Assembly (NCBI RefSeq): GCF_026339875.1 | Contig: NZ_JAPEPZ010000001.1 | Span: forward strand, 4,154,001-4,218,000 | DNA from: Streptomyces sp. NBC_01571 | GTDB taxonomy: Bacteria > Actinomycetota > Actinomycetes > Streptomycetales > Streptomycetaceae | Direction: 5' to 3' | DNA: 64,000 nucleotides | Shown here: positions 49,616-58,436 of the stretch, piece by piece | Layout of the letters: each line of letters starts with the position of its first letter | How positions within the stretch are numbered: position 1 is the first letter of the stretch | Notes under the pieces: generated by a model | The model's database searches: none | Seen by the model: the letters and a program-made list of their open reading frames with translations, nothing else | Told to the model about the DNA's origin: nothing | Translations under genes and position numbers: made by a program

Positions 49616-50740
49616 TCACCATCCCAGTTCGTTGGCAGTGGTCTCGGCGATCGCCGGTGAACAGGTCATTCCGCGCCCGCCGGGCCCGGTGACCAGCCAC
49701 ACCCCGTCCCGCACCCGCTGCCGGTGCACGACCCGGCTGGTGTCCGTGCACTGCGCGTACACCCCGGCCCAGCGGCGCCGGATCTTCGGCAGCGGGCGTC
49801 CGAGGAAGGACTCGACGACCTCGGTGAGGTGGTCGTAGGGGTCTTCGAGGGTGTCGAAGGCGAAGGGGTGTTCGTACTCGTGGGTGTCGCCGATGGTCAG
49901 TCCGCCGTCCGCGCGCTGCACCATGAGCAGCTGCATCCGGTGCTCGGCGGCGGTCGGGGCCTGGGGCTGGAGCGTGTTGAGCTCGTCGAGGGCGGGGCTC
50001 CGGTAGGCGGGGTAGTACCGGAAGCTGTCGGCGTCGGCGACCGAGGTCGTGAGCGGCTCGCCGAGCGGGTCGGTCTGCATCATCTGCAGCCGTACGCGCC
50101 GCACGGGCAGCTCGGGACCGGCCAGCTCCCGGACGAGACCGCCGAGCCAGGCGCCCGTGCACAGCACGACGACGTCACCGGTGTGCACGTCCCCGTGGTC
50201 GTCGCGGACGGCGTGCTCGCCGATCACGTCCCGGACCTCGCGCCCCGGCAGGAAGGTGTAGTGCGGGGACCGCAGCAGCTCCTCGCGCAGGGCGAGCTGG
50301 GCGGTGCGGGGTTCGACGGCCGCGTCGCGCTCGCAGTACAGGGCGGCGTCGAACGTCCCCCGCAGGGCCGGGTTCACCGCGCGCGCCTCGTCGGGCGTGA
50401 ACAGCTTGTAGCCGCGGGCGGCGGCGTCCGTACGGGCCAGGGCGGCCTCGGCGACGGCGAGCTCGCGCTCCCCCCGCAGGGGGGTCAGGGAACCGTTGGC
50501 CCGGAAGCCGAGGCCGGGCACGCGGGCCCCGATCGACTCCCACAGTTCTCGTGCCCGCAGGGCGGTCTCGAGTTCCTCGCCTCCGGCGCGACCACTCACC
50601 CAGATCTGCCCGAAATTGCGCAGCGAGGCCCCGCGGGCCTCCGCCTCACGCTCGATCTGTAGGACCTCGTGGCCGCGCTCCACTGCGTGCCAGGCATGCA
50701 GGGTGCCCACCACTCCGGCTCCGACAACTATCACTCTCAC
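49616..50740 (-). CDS. FAD-dependent oxidoreductase of aminoethylphosphonate loci (DAO family)
   Basis: This 374-aa protein has the dinucleotide motif VIVVGAGVVGTLHAWHAVERG, then GASLRNFGQIWVSG, a DAO-fold core, and C-terminal GVWLVTGPGGRGMTCSPAIAE. It matches the TIGR03364-type oxidase found with 2-aminoethylphosphonate transport genes, thought to oxidise the amine or an N-methylated form. The GTG at 50740 has GAGGAG upstream. It is the first gene of the operon. Confidence 0.86.
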   Translation of the reverse strand: MRVIVVGAGVVGTLHAWHAVERGHEVLQIEREAEARGASLRNFGQIWVSGRAGGEELETALRARELWESIGARVPGLGFRANGSLTPLRGERELAVAEAALARTDAAARGYKLFTPDEARAVNPALRGTFDAALYCERDAAVEPRTAQLALREELLRSPHYTFLPGREVRDVIGEHAVRDDHGDVHTGDVVVLCTGAWLGGLVRELAGPELPVRRVRLQMMQTDPLGEPLTTSVADADSFRYYPAYRSPALDELNTLQPQAPTAAEHRMQLLMVQRADGGLTIGDTHEYEHPFAFDTLEDPYDHLTEVVESFLGRPLPKIRRRWAGVYAQCTDTSRVVHRQRVRDGVWLVTGPGGRGMTCSPAIAETTANELGW

Positions 50741-50840
50741 GACGGCAACGCTCCTCGGTACGGGGGAATCGGAAGGGTCCGGACTGCAACCAGATGGTGA
50801 ACTGCCCATCACGTTTGGGCTAGACCCGTTATCTTGTCGT

Positions 50841-50869
50841 TACAAAAAGGGGCGGGCCGGAGCCCGCCC
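50841..50869 (-). terminator. Classical hairpin/U-tract terminator after the GntR gene
   Basis: On the minus strand GGGCGGGC and GCCCGCCC (50869-50850) form an 8-bp stem followed by CCTTTTTGT. A true U-tract terminator is rare in this window. It separates the regulator from the operon it precedes. Confidence 0.8.
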
Positions 50870-50883
50870 GAACATGGCTCGAA

Positions 50884-51642
50884 TCATCCCCCGAGGTGGG
50901 CCGTGAAGGAGAACCGGTCCCCCCGGTACAGCGTCCGCACCCGCTCCAGCGGCCGCTTCTCCGTGTCCCGCGAGACACGGTGGATCAGCAGCATGGGCAG
51001 GGCCGGCGGCGTACCGATGAGCAGTGCCTCGCGCGGGGTGGCCAGCACGGTCTCGATGCGTTCGTCCGCGTCGCCGAACGCGATGCCGAGCCGGTCGTGG
51101 AGGTACGCGTAGAAGGACGAGTCCGGCGTGAAGTCGCGGTCGAGGTGCGGTACGCGCGCCACGGCGACATAGGTGCTCTCCAGCCCGACCCGCTCGTCGT
51201 CCGCGAGCAGCACACGCTCCATGTGCCAGACGGGCTCGCCGCGGGTGAGCCCGGCTTCCGCCGCGAGGGTCTCCGAGCAGGGGAAGCGATCGAGACTGAT
51301 CAGCGTACGGCCGGGGGTGCGCCCCTGCCGCCGGACGCCCTCGGTGTAGCTCGCGAGGGAGAGCGGCTGCTCCAGTTTCGGCCCCGCGACGACCGTCCCG
51401 CGCCCCTGCCGCCGCAGCTTCCCTTCGAGCAGCAGCTCGCGCAGGGCCTGGCGTACGGTCTCGCGGGCGACCTCGTACTGCTCGGCGAGGTCCCGCTCGG
51501 TCGGCAGGAGGCCGCCTTCGCCCAACTCCTCGATCAGCAGGGCGATGTGCGCCTTCACCGCGTAGTACTTGGGGATGCGGCCGTGCTCCGGGATGCCGGA
51601 GCGGACGGGGGCGCCGGGGGCCTGGTCGTTCGGGTAGTCCAC
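50884..51642 (-). CDS. GntR/HutC-family transcriptional regulator
   Basis: This 252-aa protein has winged HTH (LLPTERDLAEQYEVARETVRQ, LRELLLEGKLRRQGRGTVV) and a UTRA ligand domain (about 95-245: PVWHMERVLLADDERVGLESTYVA). A GTG at 51642 is used. It lies just upstream of the phosphonate operon on the same strand and probably represses it in response to a phosphonate metabolite. A HutC-like half-site (GGGTCTAGCC, minus strand, around 50816-50826) lies in the operon promoter region. Confidence 0.88.
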   Translation of the reverse strand: MDYPNDQAPGAPVRSGIPEHGRIPKYYAVKAHIALLIEELGEGGLLPTERDLAEQYEVARETVRQALRELLLEGKLRRQGRGTVVAGPKLEQPLSLASYTEGVRRQGRTPGRTLISLDRFPCSETLAAEAGLTRGEPVWHMERVLLADDERVGLESTYVAVARVPHLDRDFTPDSSFYAYLHDRLGIAFGDADERIETVLATPREALLIGTPPALPMLLIHRVSRDTEKRPLERVRTLYRGDRFSFTAHLGG

Positions 51643-51724
51643 GGGTGGGATGGTCGCAGATGGGACGCGCGGCCGTGCCCGCGGGAGGGCTCAGCGGCGA
51701 TCGGACCGGGCCCGGAGGAAGCAC

Positions 51725-52762
51725 TCAGCGACGTCCGGACCGCGCTCGGCGGGCCACGACGAACAGGGCGACACCGGTCGCGAACAGGCCGATGACGCCG
51801 GCCGCGCCGAACCCGTGCGGCGCGCCGGGCCCGGTCTCGGCGAGCTCGTCCGCGGCGGAGACTCCACCCGTACCCCCGTCGCCGTCCGTGCCCCCGCCCG
51901 TGCCTCCGTCGCCGCCGGTGCCGCCGCCGCTGTCACCGCCACCGGACCCGCCCCCGCCGGTGGCGGAATCGGTACCGGCACTGGCATCGCCGGTGCCGCC
52001 GCTGCCGCCGCCCTGGTCGGGGGCGGTGCCGTCCCCTCCGTCGCCACCGCCGCTCCCCCCTCCGCCGGTGCCGCCGCTGCCGCCCCCGCCGGTGGCGCCG
52101 CCATCGGTACGGCCGTGGTTCTCCGCGGTCCCGGGCACGTCGGGGTCACCGCCGGTGATCCGGAACCGGTAGTCGTTCGACTCCCCCACCCAGTCCCCGT
52201 CGTCGTCGTGCCGCTGGACGACCGCCGCGTTGGCGACGACGTCGTTCGGCACCGCGTCCGAGGTCACGGAGAGCCGCACCTTCACGGTGACCGTCCGGCC
52301 CGGCCCCACCGTGAACCCCGGGAACCCGTCGTCGAACGCCCCCACGTTCTCGTCCTCGTCGCTCTTCTCGAACACGACCGGGTGCGGCTTCTCACCCTCG
52401 TAGAACTCCATCCGCGCCTGCTTCGGCTGCAGCGCCCGCTTGCCGTCCACCAGCACGACGACCGGATGGATGTCGCCGCAGGTGTACGCCGTGGTGTTGG
52501 TCAGATCGATGTACCAGGTCCCGAAGCCGCCCCCGGCCTCGAAGCTGCCGGGCCCCCCGTGAATCCGCGTCTTGACGGGGAAGGCGCGGGTGTCGGGGGC
52601 GGCACAGGTGGGACGGGGGTCCGCGGGAGCCACGAGCGCGTGCGCGGGGGCGGGCGCGAGAGCGAGGGCGAGAGCGAGGGCGGGCGCGAGGGCGGGCGCG
52701 GCGGCGGTCGGGGCGAACGGGAGCGAGTTCAGGACGAGCGGGAGGGACGGGCGCGGTCGCAT
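51725..52762 (-). CDS. Secreted wall-anchored protein with LAETG sorting signal
   Basis: The product is 345 aa. A long Ala/Leu/Pro signal peptide ends APAHALVAPAD. A beta-rich domain (residues 50-200: TWYIDLTNTTAYTCGDIHPV, PGRTVTVKVRLSVTSDAVP) follows, then about 80 residues of Gly/Ser/Thr/Asp spacer, LAETGPG, a hydrophobic helix and RRARSGRR. LAxTG is the class E sortase signal; the class E sortase at 58433 is an obvious candidate enzyme. The ATG at 52762 follows AAAGG. Confidence 0.87.
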   Translation of the reverse strand: MRPRPSLPLVLNSLPFAPTAAAPALAPALALALALAPAPAHALVAPADPRPTCAAPDTRAFPVKTRIHGGPGSFEAGGGFGTWYIDLTNTTAYTCGDIHPVVVLVDGKRALQPKQARMEFYEGEKPHPVVFEKSDEDENVGAFDDGFPGFTVGPGRTVTVKVRLSVTSDAVPNDVVANAAVVQRHDDDGDWVGESNDYRFRITGGDPDVPGTAENHGRTDGGATGGGGSGGTGGGGSGGGDGGDGTAPDQGGGSGGTGDASAGTDSATGGGGSGGGDSGGGTGGDGGTGGGTDGDGGTGGVSAADELAETGPGAPHGFGAAGVIGLFATGVALFVVARRARSGRR

Positions 52763-52929
52763 GAAAGGCCTTTGCCGATCGAGGACGGTGGGGACCAGGA
52801 GCGTCAGGCGGTAACGGGCAACGGCACGCGAGACCCTGCCACTCCCGCCCGGCGGCCCCGCGCCGCCACGCCCGACCGTGGCCCCGATCGGCCGCGGAAG
52901 TCCCCTCGAACAGCGGACCGAGGCGTCTC

Positions 52930-54252
52930 TCAGCCCTCTCCCCGCCCGAACAACGGGGCCAGCAACAGCTGCGCCGCCCCCTCCGCCACCCCGCGCGCCC
53001 CGCCGGGAGCGACCCGCACCGGAACCGTGTCCGTCCCCTCCCGCCGGGCCCGCTCCCCCAGCACCGCACCGACACCGCGCACGAAGGCCTCCTGATGGGC
53101 CGCGACCGTGCGGCCGCCGAGCAGCACCAGATCGATGTCCAGCAACCCGACCAGGTTCGCGGCCCCCGCGCCCAGCACCCGAGCCGCCTCGTCCACGGCG
53201 CCGCGTCCCACCGCGGCGAGGCACAGCGCCTCGACGCAGCCGCGGTTGCCGCAGTCGCACAGGGGGCCGTCCAGCTGAATGACCTGGTGCCCGAATTCCC
53301 CCGCCCCGGTACGGGCGCCCCGGTGCACGGCCCCGCCGAACACGAGCCCGGCCCCGAGCCCGGTACCGAGATGCAGATAGGCGAACGCGGCCTCCCCACT
53401 CGCGGGAACACCCCGGCCGCCCCGGCCGCCCTCACCTCCGCCCTCGCGCGGTCGGGGACGGCCGCCGGCGTGGTCCCCGGCACGGCCGCCGGCTCCGTGG
53501 CTGTGGCTGTGGCTGCTGTCGCCATGGCTGTCACCGCCACCGAACCCGGCACCCTGTCCGGGCCCCGGTTCCCGCCCCGGCCCGCACCCGCCCACCGCCA
53601 GCCCCAGCGCGGCCGCGTTGGTGTCCTTGTCCACCACCACCGGCACCCCGAGCCGCCCCGCCAGCGCGTCCCGCAGCGGGAACCCGTCCCACTCCGGAAA
53701 CCCCGTGAGCCGGTGCAGCACCCCCCGCGCGTGGTCGAGCGGTCCGGGCAGCGCGACGCCCACTCCCAGGACGGACACCCCGGCTCCCCCGATCAGCGCC
53801 TCGACCTCCCGCGCCGCCCCTTCGACGACGGCCCCCGCCCCGGCCCCCAGCCCGAGCGGCGCCCTCCGCTCGGCGACCACCGTGCCCGCGAGATCGCAGA
53901 GCACCGCCGTCAGCTCGTCCCGGTCGAGATGCAGCCCGACCGCGTGCCCGGCCTCGGGGACGAGGCGCAGCACGGTACGCGGCTTGCCGCCCGTCGAGGC
54001 CAGGTGCCCCGCCTCCGCCGCCAGCCCGTCCGCCCGCAGCCGAGCGGTGATCTTGCTGACGGCCTGCGGGGTCAGCCCGGTGCGCTCGGCGAGTTCGAGA
54101 CGGCTGATGCCCGTCGGCCCGGCCGTGCGCAGCAGGTCGAGCACGAGCGCCCCGTTGTGACTGCGCAGGGCGAGCAGATTCGCCCCCGCCCCCTCGAGCC
54201 GCCCCGGCAGGCTCGCTCCCGACTCCGCGCTGGTCCTGTTCACGTACGCCAT
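52930..54252 (-). CDS. ROK-family transcriptional regulator with a Gly/His-rich insertion
   Basis: The product is 440 aa. It has an N-terminal MarR-like HTH (ISRLELAERTGLTPQAVSKI), then a ROK sugar-kinase-like fold (VDKDTNAAALG, YLHLGTGLGAGLVFGG, zinc site GHQVIQLDGPLCDCGNRGCVEA). Between the first two kinase blocks is a disordered insertion (about 221-287) with SHGDSSHSHSHG and many Gly/Arg/Glu. The ATG at 54252 follows GCGGGGGAC. It is divergent from the oxidoreductase operon, and a long dyad at 54268-54294 covers the gap, so autoregulation plus control of that operon is likely. Confidence 0.88.
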   Translation of the reverse strand: MAYVNRTSAESGASLPGRLEGAGANLLALRSHNGALVLDLLRTAGPTGISRLELAERTGLTPQAVSKITARLRADGLAAEAGHLASTGGKPRTVLRLVPEAGHAVGLHLDRDELTAVLCDLAGTVVAERRAPLGLGAGAGAVVEGAAREVEALIGGAGVSVLGVGVALPGPLDHARGVLHRLTGFPEWDGFPLRDALAGRLGVPVVVDKDTNAAALGLAVGGCGPGREPGPGQGAGFGGGDSHGDSSHSHSHGAGGRAGDHAGGRPRPREGGGEGGRGGRGVPASGEAAFAYLHLGTGLGAGLVFGGAVHRGARTGAGEFGHQVIQLDGPLCDCGNRGCVEALCLAAVGRGAVDEAARVLGAGAANLVGLLDIDLVLLGGRTVAAHQEAFVRGVGAVLGERARREGTDTVPVRVAPGGARGVAEGAAQLLLAPLFGRGEG

Positions 54253-54267
54253 TGTCCCCCGCGCTTG

Positions 54268-54294
54268 CACTTTGGCAACAGCGTTGCGAAAGTG
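54268..54294. promoter_or_regulatory. Operator-like dyad between the ROK gene and the oxidoreductase operon
   Basis: CACTTTGGCAAC (54268-54279) and GTTGCGAAAGTG (54283-54294) form an inverted repeat with 11 of 12 positions matching around AGC. It fills most of the 47-base divergent gap, so a bound dimer would affect both genes. It is the best ROK operator candidate. Confidence 0.7.
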
Positions 54295-54299
54295 GAGTC

Positions 54300-55415
54300 A
54301 TGACAGGAAGCACGACTGACACAGGTCCTGAAGCAGGTTCCGCCCCCGGCGCCCCCCTCCGCGTGGCCCTCATCGGCTACGGGCTCGCGGGCTCCGTCTT
54401 CCACGCCCCGCTGATCGCCGCGACCGAGGGCCTGGCCCTGGACACGATCGTCACCTCGAACCCGGAGCGGCAGGAGCAGGCCCGCGCCGAGTTCCCCCAG
54501 GTGCGCTTCGCCGCCACCCCGGACGAGCTCTGGGCACGCGCCGACGAGCTGGACCTGGTCGTCATCGCCTCTCCGAACAAGACCCACGTCCCGCTCGCGA
54601 CCGCCGCCCTCGAGGCGAACCTCCCGGTCGTCGTCGACAAGCCGCTCGCCGGCACGGCAGCCGAGGCCCGGGCGCTCGCCGCCCTGGCCGACGAGCGCGG
54701 CCTCTTCCTCTCGGTCTTCCAGAACCGCCGCTGGGACAACGACTTCCTGACCCTCCGCAAGCTGCTCGACGAGGGCGAGCTCGGCGACGTATGGCGCTTC
54801 GAGTCCCGGTTCGAGCGCTGGCGTCCGCAGCCCAAGGGCGGCTGGCGCGAGTCCGGCGACCCGGCAGAGATCGGAGGTCTCCTCTACGACCTCGGCAGCC
54901 ATGTCGTCGACCAGGCGCTCGTCCTCTTCGGCCCCGCGGCCTCGGTGTACGCCGAGGCGGACATCCGCCGCGACGGCGCCCGGACGGACGACGACACCTT
55001 CATCGCGATCACGCACACCAGCGGCGTCCGCTCCCACCTCTATGTCTCGGCGACCACCGCGCAGCTCGGCCCGCGCTTCCGCGTCCTCGGCTCTCGCGCC
55101 GGTTACGTGAAGTACGGACTCGACCCGCAGGAGGCGGAGCTGCGCGAGGGCGGGCGTCCCGGCACGACGGCCGAGTGGGGTGTCGAGCCCGAGTCCCTGT
55201 GGGGCCGCGTGGGTTCCGGCGAGTCCCCGCTCACCGGAGGCGGCCGGCCCGAGCCCACGCTCCCGGGCGCGTACCCCGCGTACTACGCGGCGGTGGCGGC
55301 CGCCCTGCGTGACGGCGGACCGAACCCGGTCACCGCGCTCGAGGCGGCGGCAGCGCTCGACGTGCTGGAGGCGGCGCGCCGCTCCGCCGGCGAGAACACG
55401 GTGGTGGCCCTGTGA
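54300..55415 (+). CDS. Gfo/Idh/MocA-family oxidoreductase
   Basis: This 371-aa protein has N-terminal NAD(P)-binding VALIGYGLAGSVFHAPLIAA, then VVIASPNKTHVPLATAALEA, the EKP-type motif as VVDKPLAG, and a C-terminal domain with GGLLYDLGSHVVDQALVLFG. It probably oxidises a sugar or inositol-like polyol. GTGGAG precedes the ATG at 54300. The next gene overlaps by GTGA. Substrate unknown; ROK control fits sugar metabolism. Confidence 0.9.
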   Translation: MTGSTTDTGPEAGSAPGAPLRVALIGYGLAGSVFHAPLIAATEGLALDTIVTSNPERQEQARAEFPQVRFAATPDELWARADELDLVVIASPNKTHVPLATAALEANLPVVVDKPLAGTAAEARALAALADERGLFLSVFQNRRWDNDFLTLRKLLDEGELGDVWRFESRFERWRPQPKGGWRESGDPAEIGGLLYDLGSHVVDQALVLFGPAASVYAEADIRRDGARTDDDTFIAITHTSGVRSHLYVSATTAQLGPRFRVLGSRAGYVKYGLDPQEAELREGGRPGTTAEWGVEPESLWGRVGSGESPLTGGGRPEPTLPGAYPAYYAAVAAALRDGGPNPVTALEAAAALDVLEAARRSAGENTVVAL

Positions 55416-55876
55416 GCGCCCCGGACATCGCGGAACTGGAGGAGCAGGAGCGCCGGTTGGTGCTTCCCCGGTTCACCCACGACGACGCGTGGGTCCTCGG
55501 CACGCTGCTCGTCGAGCTCGCCCGTGAGCGCCGCGCCCCCGTCGCCGTCGACATCCGGCGGGGTGGTCAGCAGCTCTTCCACGCGGCGCTGCCCGGCTCG
55601 ACGCCGGACAACGACGCCTGGATCGACCGCAAGCGCCGGGTCGTCGAGCGCTACGGCTGCTCCTCGCTCCTGGTCGGCACCCGCTTCCGCGCCAAGGGCA
55701 CGACGTTCGAGGAGTCCTCACGCCTCGACCCCGACACGTACGCGGCCCACGGCGGCGCGTTCCCGGTCACGGTCGAGGGCGCGGGCGTGATCGGCACCGT
55801 AGTGGTCTCGGGCCTGCCCCAACTGGACGACCACGCGATGGTGGTCGAGGCCCTGACCCACTTCCTGACCCCTTGA
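55412..55876 (+). CDS. UPF0303 / heme-degrading-domain-like protein
   Basis: This 154-aa protein carries the HbpS/GlcG-like fold family blocks APVAVDIRRGGQQLFHAALPG, DNDAWIDRKRRVVERYG and HGGAFPVTVEGAGVIGTVVV. The UPF0303 branch is often co-transcribed with Gfo/Idh/MocA genes. A GTGA overlap with the oxidoreductase confirms the operon. There is no export signal. Role unknown. Confidence 0.87.
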   Translation: MSAPDIAELEEQERRLVLPRFTHDDAWVLGTLLVELARERRAPVAVDIRRGGQQLFHAALPGSTPDNDAWIDRKRRVVERYGCSSLLVGTRFRAKGTTFEESSRLDPDTYAAHGGAFPVTVEGAGVIGTVVVSGLPQLDDHAMVVEALTHFLTP

Positions 55877-55881
55877 CGCGC

Positions 55882-55915
55882 CGAGCCCGTGCCCCACGTC
55901 CGGGGCACGGGCTCG
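55882..55915 (+). terminator. Hairpin terminator of the oxidoreductase operon
   Basis: CGAGCCCGTGCCCC (55882-55895) pairs perfectly with GGGGCACGGGCTCG (55902-55915), six bases past the stop. Confidence 0.85.
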
Positions 55916-55965
55916 TCCGGTCAGGAGAACACACCCTCGCAGGACGCCCACACGAACGCGCCCAT

Positions 55966-56001
55966 CAGGGGCGGGGAACTGCGCGCCCGACCCCCACCCA
56001 C
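55966..56001. repeat. Degenerate copy of a common Streptomyces intergenic repeat
   Basis: AGGGGCGGGGAACTGCGCG followed by CCCCCACCC matches, with small changes, the AGGGGCGCGGGGAACTGCGCG element scattered between Streptomyces genes. Its function is unknown. Confidence 0.5.
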
Positions 56002-56066
56002 CCGCAGCTCACCCACCACCCTGATCTCCCCGCACCCCACCTCACCTCACCTCACCCGGCAGAGCC

Positions 56067-56924
56067 CTACGCCTTGTCGAAGACCTGCCGCTGCCGCCCC
56101 AGCCCCTCGATCTCCAGCTCCACGACATCCCCCGCCCGCAGATACGGCTTGGGCTCCGGCTGCCCCAGTGCCACCCCCGCCGGCGTACCGGTGTTGATGA
56201 CGTCACCCGGGTAAAGGGTCATGAACTGGCTGACGTAGCGGACCACTTCGGCGACCGGAAAGATCTGCTCGGCCGTCGTGCCGTCCTGCTTGAGCTCGCC
56301 GTTGACCCACAGCCTCAGCGCCAGGTCCTGCGGATCCGGGACCTCGTCGGCGGTCACCAGCCACGGCCCCAGCGGATTGAACGTCTCGCAGTTCTTGCCC
56401 TTGTCCCAGGTGCCCCCGCGCTCGATCTGGAACTCGCGCTCGGAGACGTCGTGCGCGACCGCGTACCCGGCGACGTGCGCGAGCGCCTCCTCGTGGGACC
56501 GCAGGTAACGGGCGGTACGTCCGATCACCACCGCCAGCTCCACCTCCCAGTCCGTCTTGACCGACCCGCGCGGCACGAGCACGGTGTCGTGCGGCCCGAC
56601 CACCGTGTCCGCCGCCTTGAAGAAGATCACCGGCTCGGCGGGTGGCTCGGCCCCGGTCTCCCGGGCGTGGTCGTGGTAGTTCAGGCCGATGCAGACGACC
56701 TTGCCGATACGGGCGAGCGGCGGCCCGACCCGCAGCCCCGCCGCGTCCAGCGCGGGCAACTCCCCCGACTCGGCGGCCGTACGGATCCGGCCGAGCGCCG
56801 CGTCGTCGGCGAGCAGCGGCCCGTCGATGTCCGGGACGACACCCGACAGGTCCCGGAGGGTTCCCTCGGTGTCGAGCAGCGCGGGCCGCTCCGATCCCGC
56901 CGTACCGACTCGCAGCAGCTTCAT
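56067..56924 (-). CDS. Fumarylacetoacetate hydrolase-family protein
   Basis: This 285-aa protein has the FAH fold motifs CIGLNYHDHARETG, PVIFFKAADTVVGP, metal ligands in DWEVELAVVIG, WDKGKNCETFNPLGPWLV and PGDVINTGTPAGVALG. Members cleave or hydrate acylpyruvate- or oxaloacetate-like acids. The ATG at 56924 follows GAGGGA. It appears to be a single gene. Substrate cannot be fixed. Confidence 0.9.
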   Translation of the reverse strand: MKLLRVGTAGSERPALLDTEGTLRDLSGVVPDIDGPLLADDAALGRIRTAAESGELPALDAAGLRVGPPLARIGKVVCIGLNYHDHARETGAEPPAEPVIFFKAADTVVGPHDTVLVPRGSVKTDWEVELAVVIGRTARYLRSHEEALAHVAGYAVAHDVSEREFQIERGGTWDKGKNCETFNPLGPWLVTADEVPDPQDLALRLWVNGELKQDGTTAEQIFPVAEVVRYVSQFMTLYPGDVINTGTPAGVALGQPEPKPYLRAGDVVELEIEGLGRQRQVFDKA

Positions 56925-57076
56925 GATCACAATCTCCCTCGATCGCGGGCAGCCTCCCATGGGTGCAGCCATCGGAGGACTGGTCGATCCTCCAAGCTGC
57001 ACGTCCAGTCCGCAAGACCCCGTTCACGGACTGGACCGCCCGCCGGCGTCACCCCGGGGCGGCCCGGCCAGCGGGC

Positions 57077-57799
57077 TCAGGGGTACAGCACCGCCCGCTC
57101 CACCGCGCTCCACGTCGTGCTGGTCACGACGTACAGCGCGGCGGCCAGCGGCACCAGCGCCACGGTGAGCAGCGTGAAGTAGGAGAGGAACGGCATGACC
57201 GCGCCGACCGCGCCGAGCCCGGGGACCCGCTGCTCCCCGCCGGTCTCCGGCGCCCCGGCGGCCGTCGTCCGCTTCGTACGCCGGTAGTTGAAGGTCGCCA
57301 CCGCAGCGACCACCGCGAACAGAGCGAGGTAGACGAGCCCCTGGGTCCCGAACACCCCGCCGTCCCCGAGCGCGTCCGCGTACCGGTGGCCGAGCGGCGC
57401 GCCGAACAGCCGATGGTTCAGCAGCCCGTTGGGTCCGCCGCCGATCGTCGTGCTGGAGAACAGGTGGTAAAGGAGGAAGAAGGCCGGTATCTGCAGCAGT
57501 CCGGGCAGGCAGCCGGCCAGCGGCGACACCTCCTCCCGCGCGTGCAGTTCCAGCAGTGCCTTCTGGTACTTCTCCGGGTTGCCGCCGTGCTTCTCGCGCA
57601 GCTCGGCGACCCGCGGGCGCAGCGCGGTACGCGCCCGCTGCCCGCGCGCCGACGCCCGGGACAGGGGGTGCACGAGCAGCCGTACGAGCGCGGTGATCAC
57701 GACGATCGCGGCGGCGGCCGCGGAGGCGTGGAACAGCGGCTCCAACAGGTCGGCGACCTGCTCGACCAGAGTGGCGAAAACGGACATGAGTGTGGACAT
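57077..57799 (-). CDS. YidC/Oxa1-family membrane insertase (short paralog)
   Basis: This 240-aa protein has the conserved arginine-containing first cytosolic loop (RLLVHPLSRASARGQRARTA, LRPRVAELREKHGGNPEKYQ), the LPGLLQIPAFFLLYHLFSS helix and PFLSYFTLLTVALVPLAAALY. It is shorter than the main actinobacterial YidC and encoded away from the rpmH-rnpA cluster, so it is a second insertase. GGAGGG precedes the ATG at 57799. It is last in a run with the class E sortase, suggesting a role in placing the sortase or its substrates. Confidence 0.9.
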   Translation of the reverse strand: MSTLMSVFATLVEQVADLLEPLFHASAAAAAIVVITALVRLLVHPLSRASARGQRARTALRPRVAELREKHGGNPEKYQKALLELHAREEVSPLAGCLPGLLQIPAFFLLYHLFSSTTIGGGPNGLLNHRLFGAPLGHRYADALGDGGVFGTQGLVYLALFAVVAAVATFNYRRTKRTTAAGAPETGGEQRVPGLGAVGAVMPFLSYFTLLTVALVPLAAALYVVTSTTWSAVERAVLYP

Positions 57800-57918
57800 G
57801 GATGAGCCCTCCGAGGGTCTCGTCGTGCCGGAGTCGAAGCAGTTGTCGGCATGACGACCCGCGTGAGCCACGGCGGTCGCACGGAAGGTGCGGAGCGTAC
57901 GGAAGGGGGTGCCGTGGC

Positions 57919-58260
57919 CTACGCGGTGGTCGCCGGGAGGGCGGTTCCCGGTGCCCGGGGACGGCTGCGTCCCGCCGCGTCGGGATCGCGCTGCGGCAGG
58001 AAGGCCGTACGGTGCTCGCGGTCACGGAGGGCCGTACGGACTCTCGTGCGCGGGACGACGGGCGCGCAGCGCGCGGCGAGGACGGCGCACACGGCGAGGG
58101 CGGAACCGACCGCCGTGGTGGCGGCGAAGGCGACCGCGACGGCGGCCGAGAGGCCACCGGCGTCGAGCAGGACGACCTCGGCCAGGAAGAGGACGACGAG
58201 GGGCAGGGGATGAGGGAACGACGCGACGGCGGAGCGCACGGTCGCCCGGCGACGGATCAT
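57919..58260 (-). CDS. DUF6412-type small membrane protein
   Basis: This 113-aa protein has two helices (PLVVLFLAEVVLLDAGGLSA and AVAVAFAATTAVGSALAVCA) and a basic tail. Such proteins sit next to this short YidC in Streptomyces. The ATG at 58260 overlaps the stop of the 59-aa gene as ATGA. Function unknown. Confidence 0.72.
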   Translation of the reverse strand: MIRRRATVRSAVASFPHPLPLVVLFLAEVVLLDAGGLSAAVAVAFAATTAVGSALAVCAVLAARCAPVVPRTRVRTALRDREHRTAFLPQRDPDAAGRSRPRAPGTALPATTA

Positions 58261-58436
58261 CGGCCACTCCCCCTCTCGCGCATCCTCAGGTCCCGCCGGG
58301 TCGGGATCGGGTCCGGGCCCGGCACCTCTTCGACGTCCGGGAGGGGCACGACGGTTCCGCGGGCGGGGAGTTCACGGCTCACAGGAGCGGCGCTCTCCGG
58401 GACGCCCGGGTCCTGCGGGGACTTGACGGTGCTCAC
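58257..58436 (-). CDS. 59-aa protein linking sortase E and DUF6412 genes
   Basis: A GTG at 58436 overlaps the sortase stop as GTGA, and its TGA overlaps the next ATG as ATGA, so it is locked into the operon on both sides. The product is hydrophilic and Pro/Glu/Arg-rich (starts VSTVKSPQDPGVPESAAP, ends DLRMRERGSGR) with no membrane segment or family. It is easy to miss because it is so short. The double overlap is the main evidence that it is translated. Confidence 0.6.
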   Translation of the reverse strand: MSTVKSPQDPGVPESAAPVSRELPARGTVVPLPDVEEVPGPDPIPTRRDLRMRERGSGR

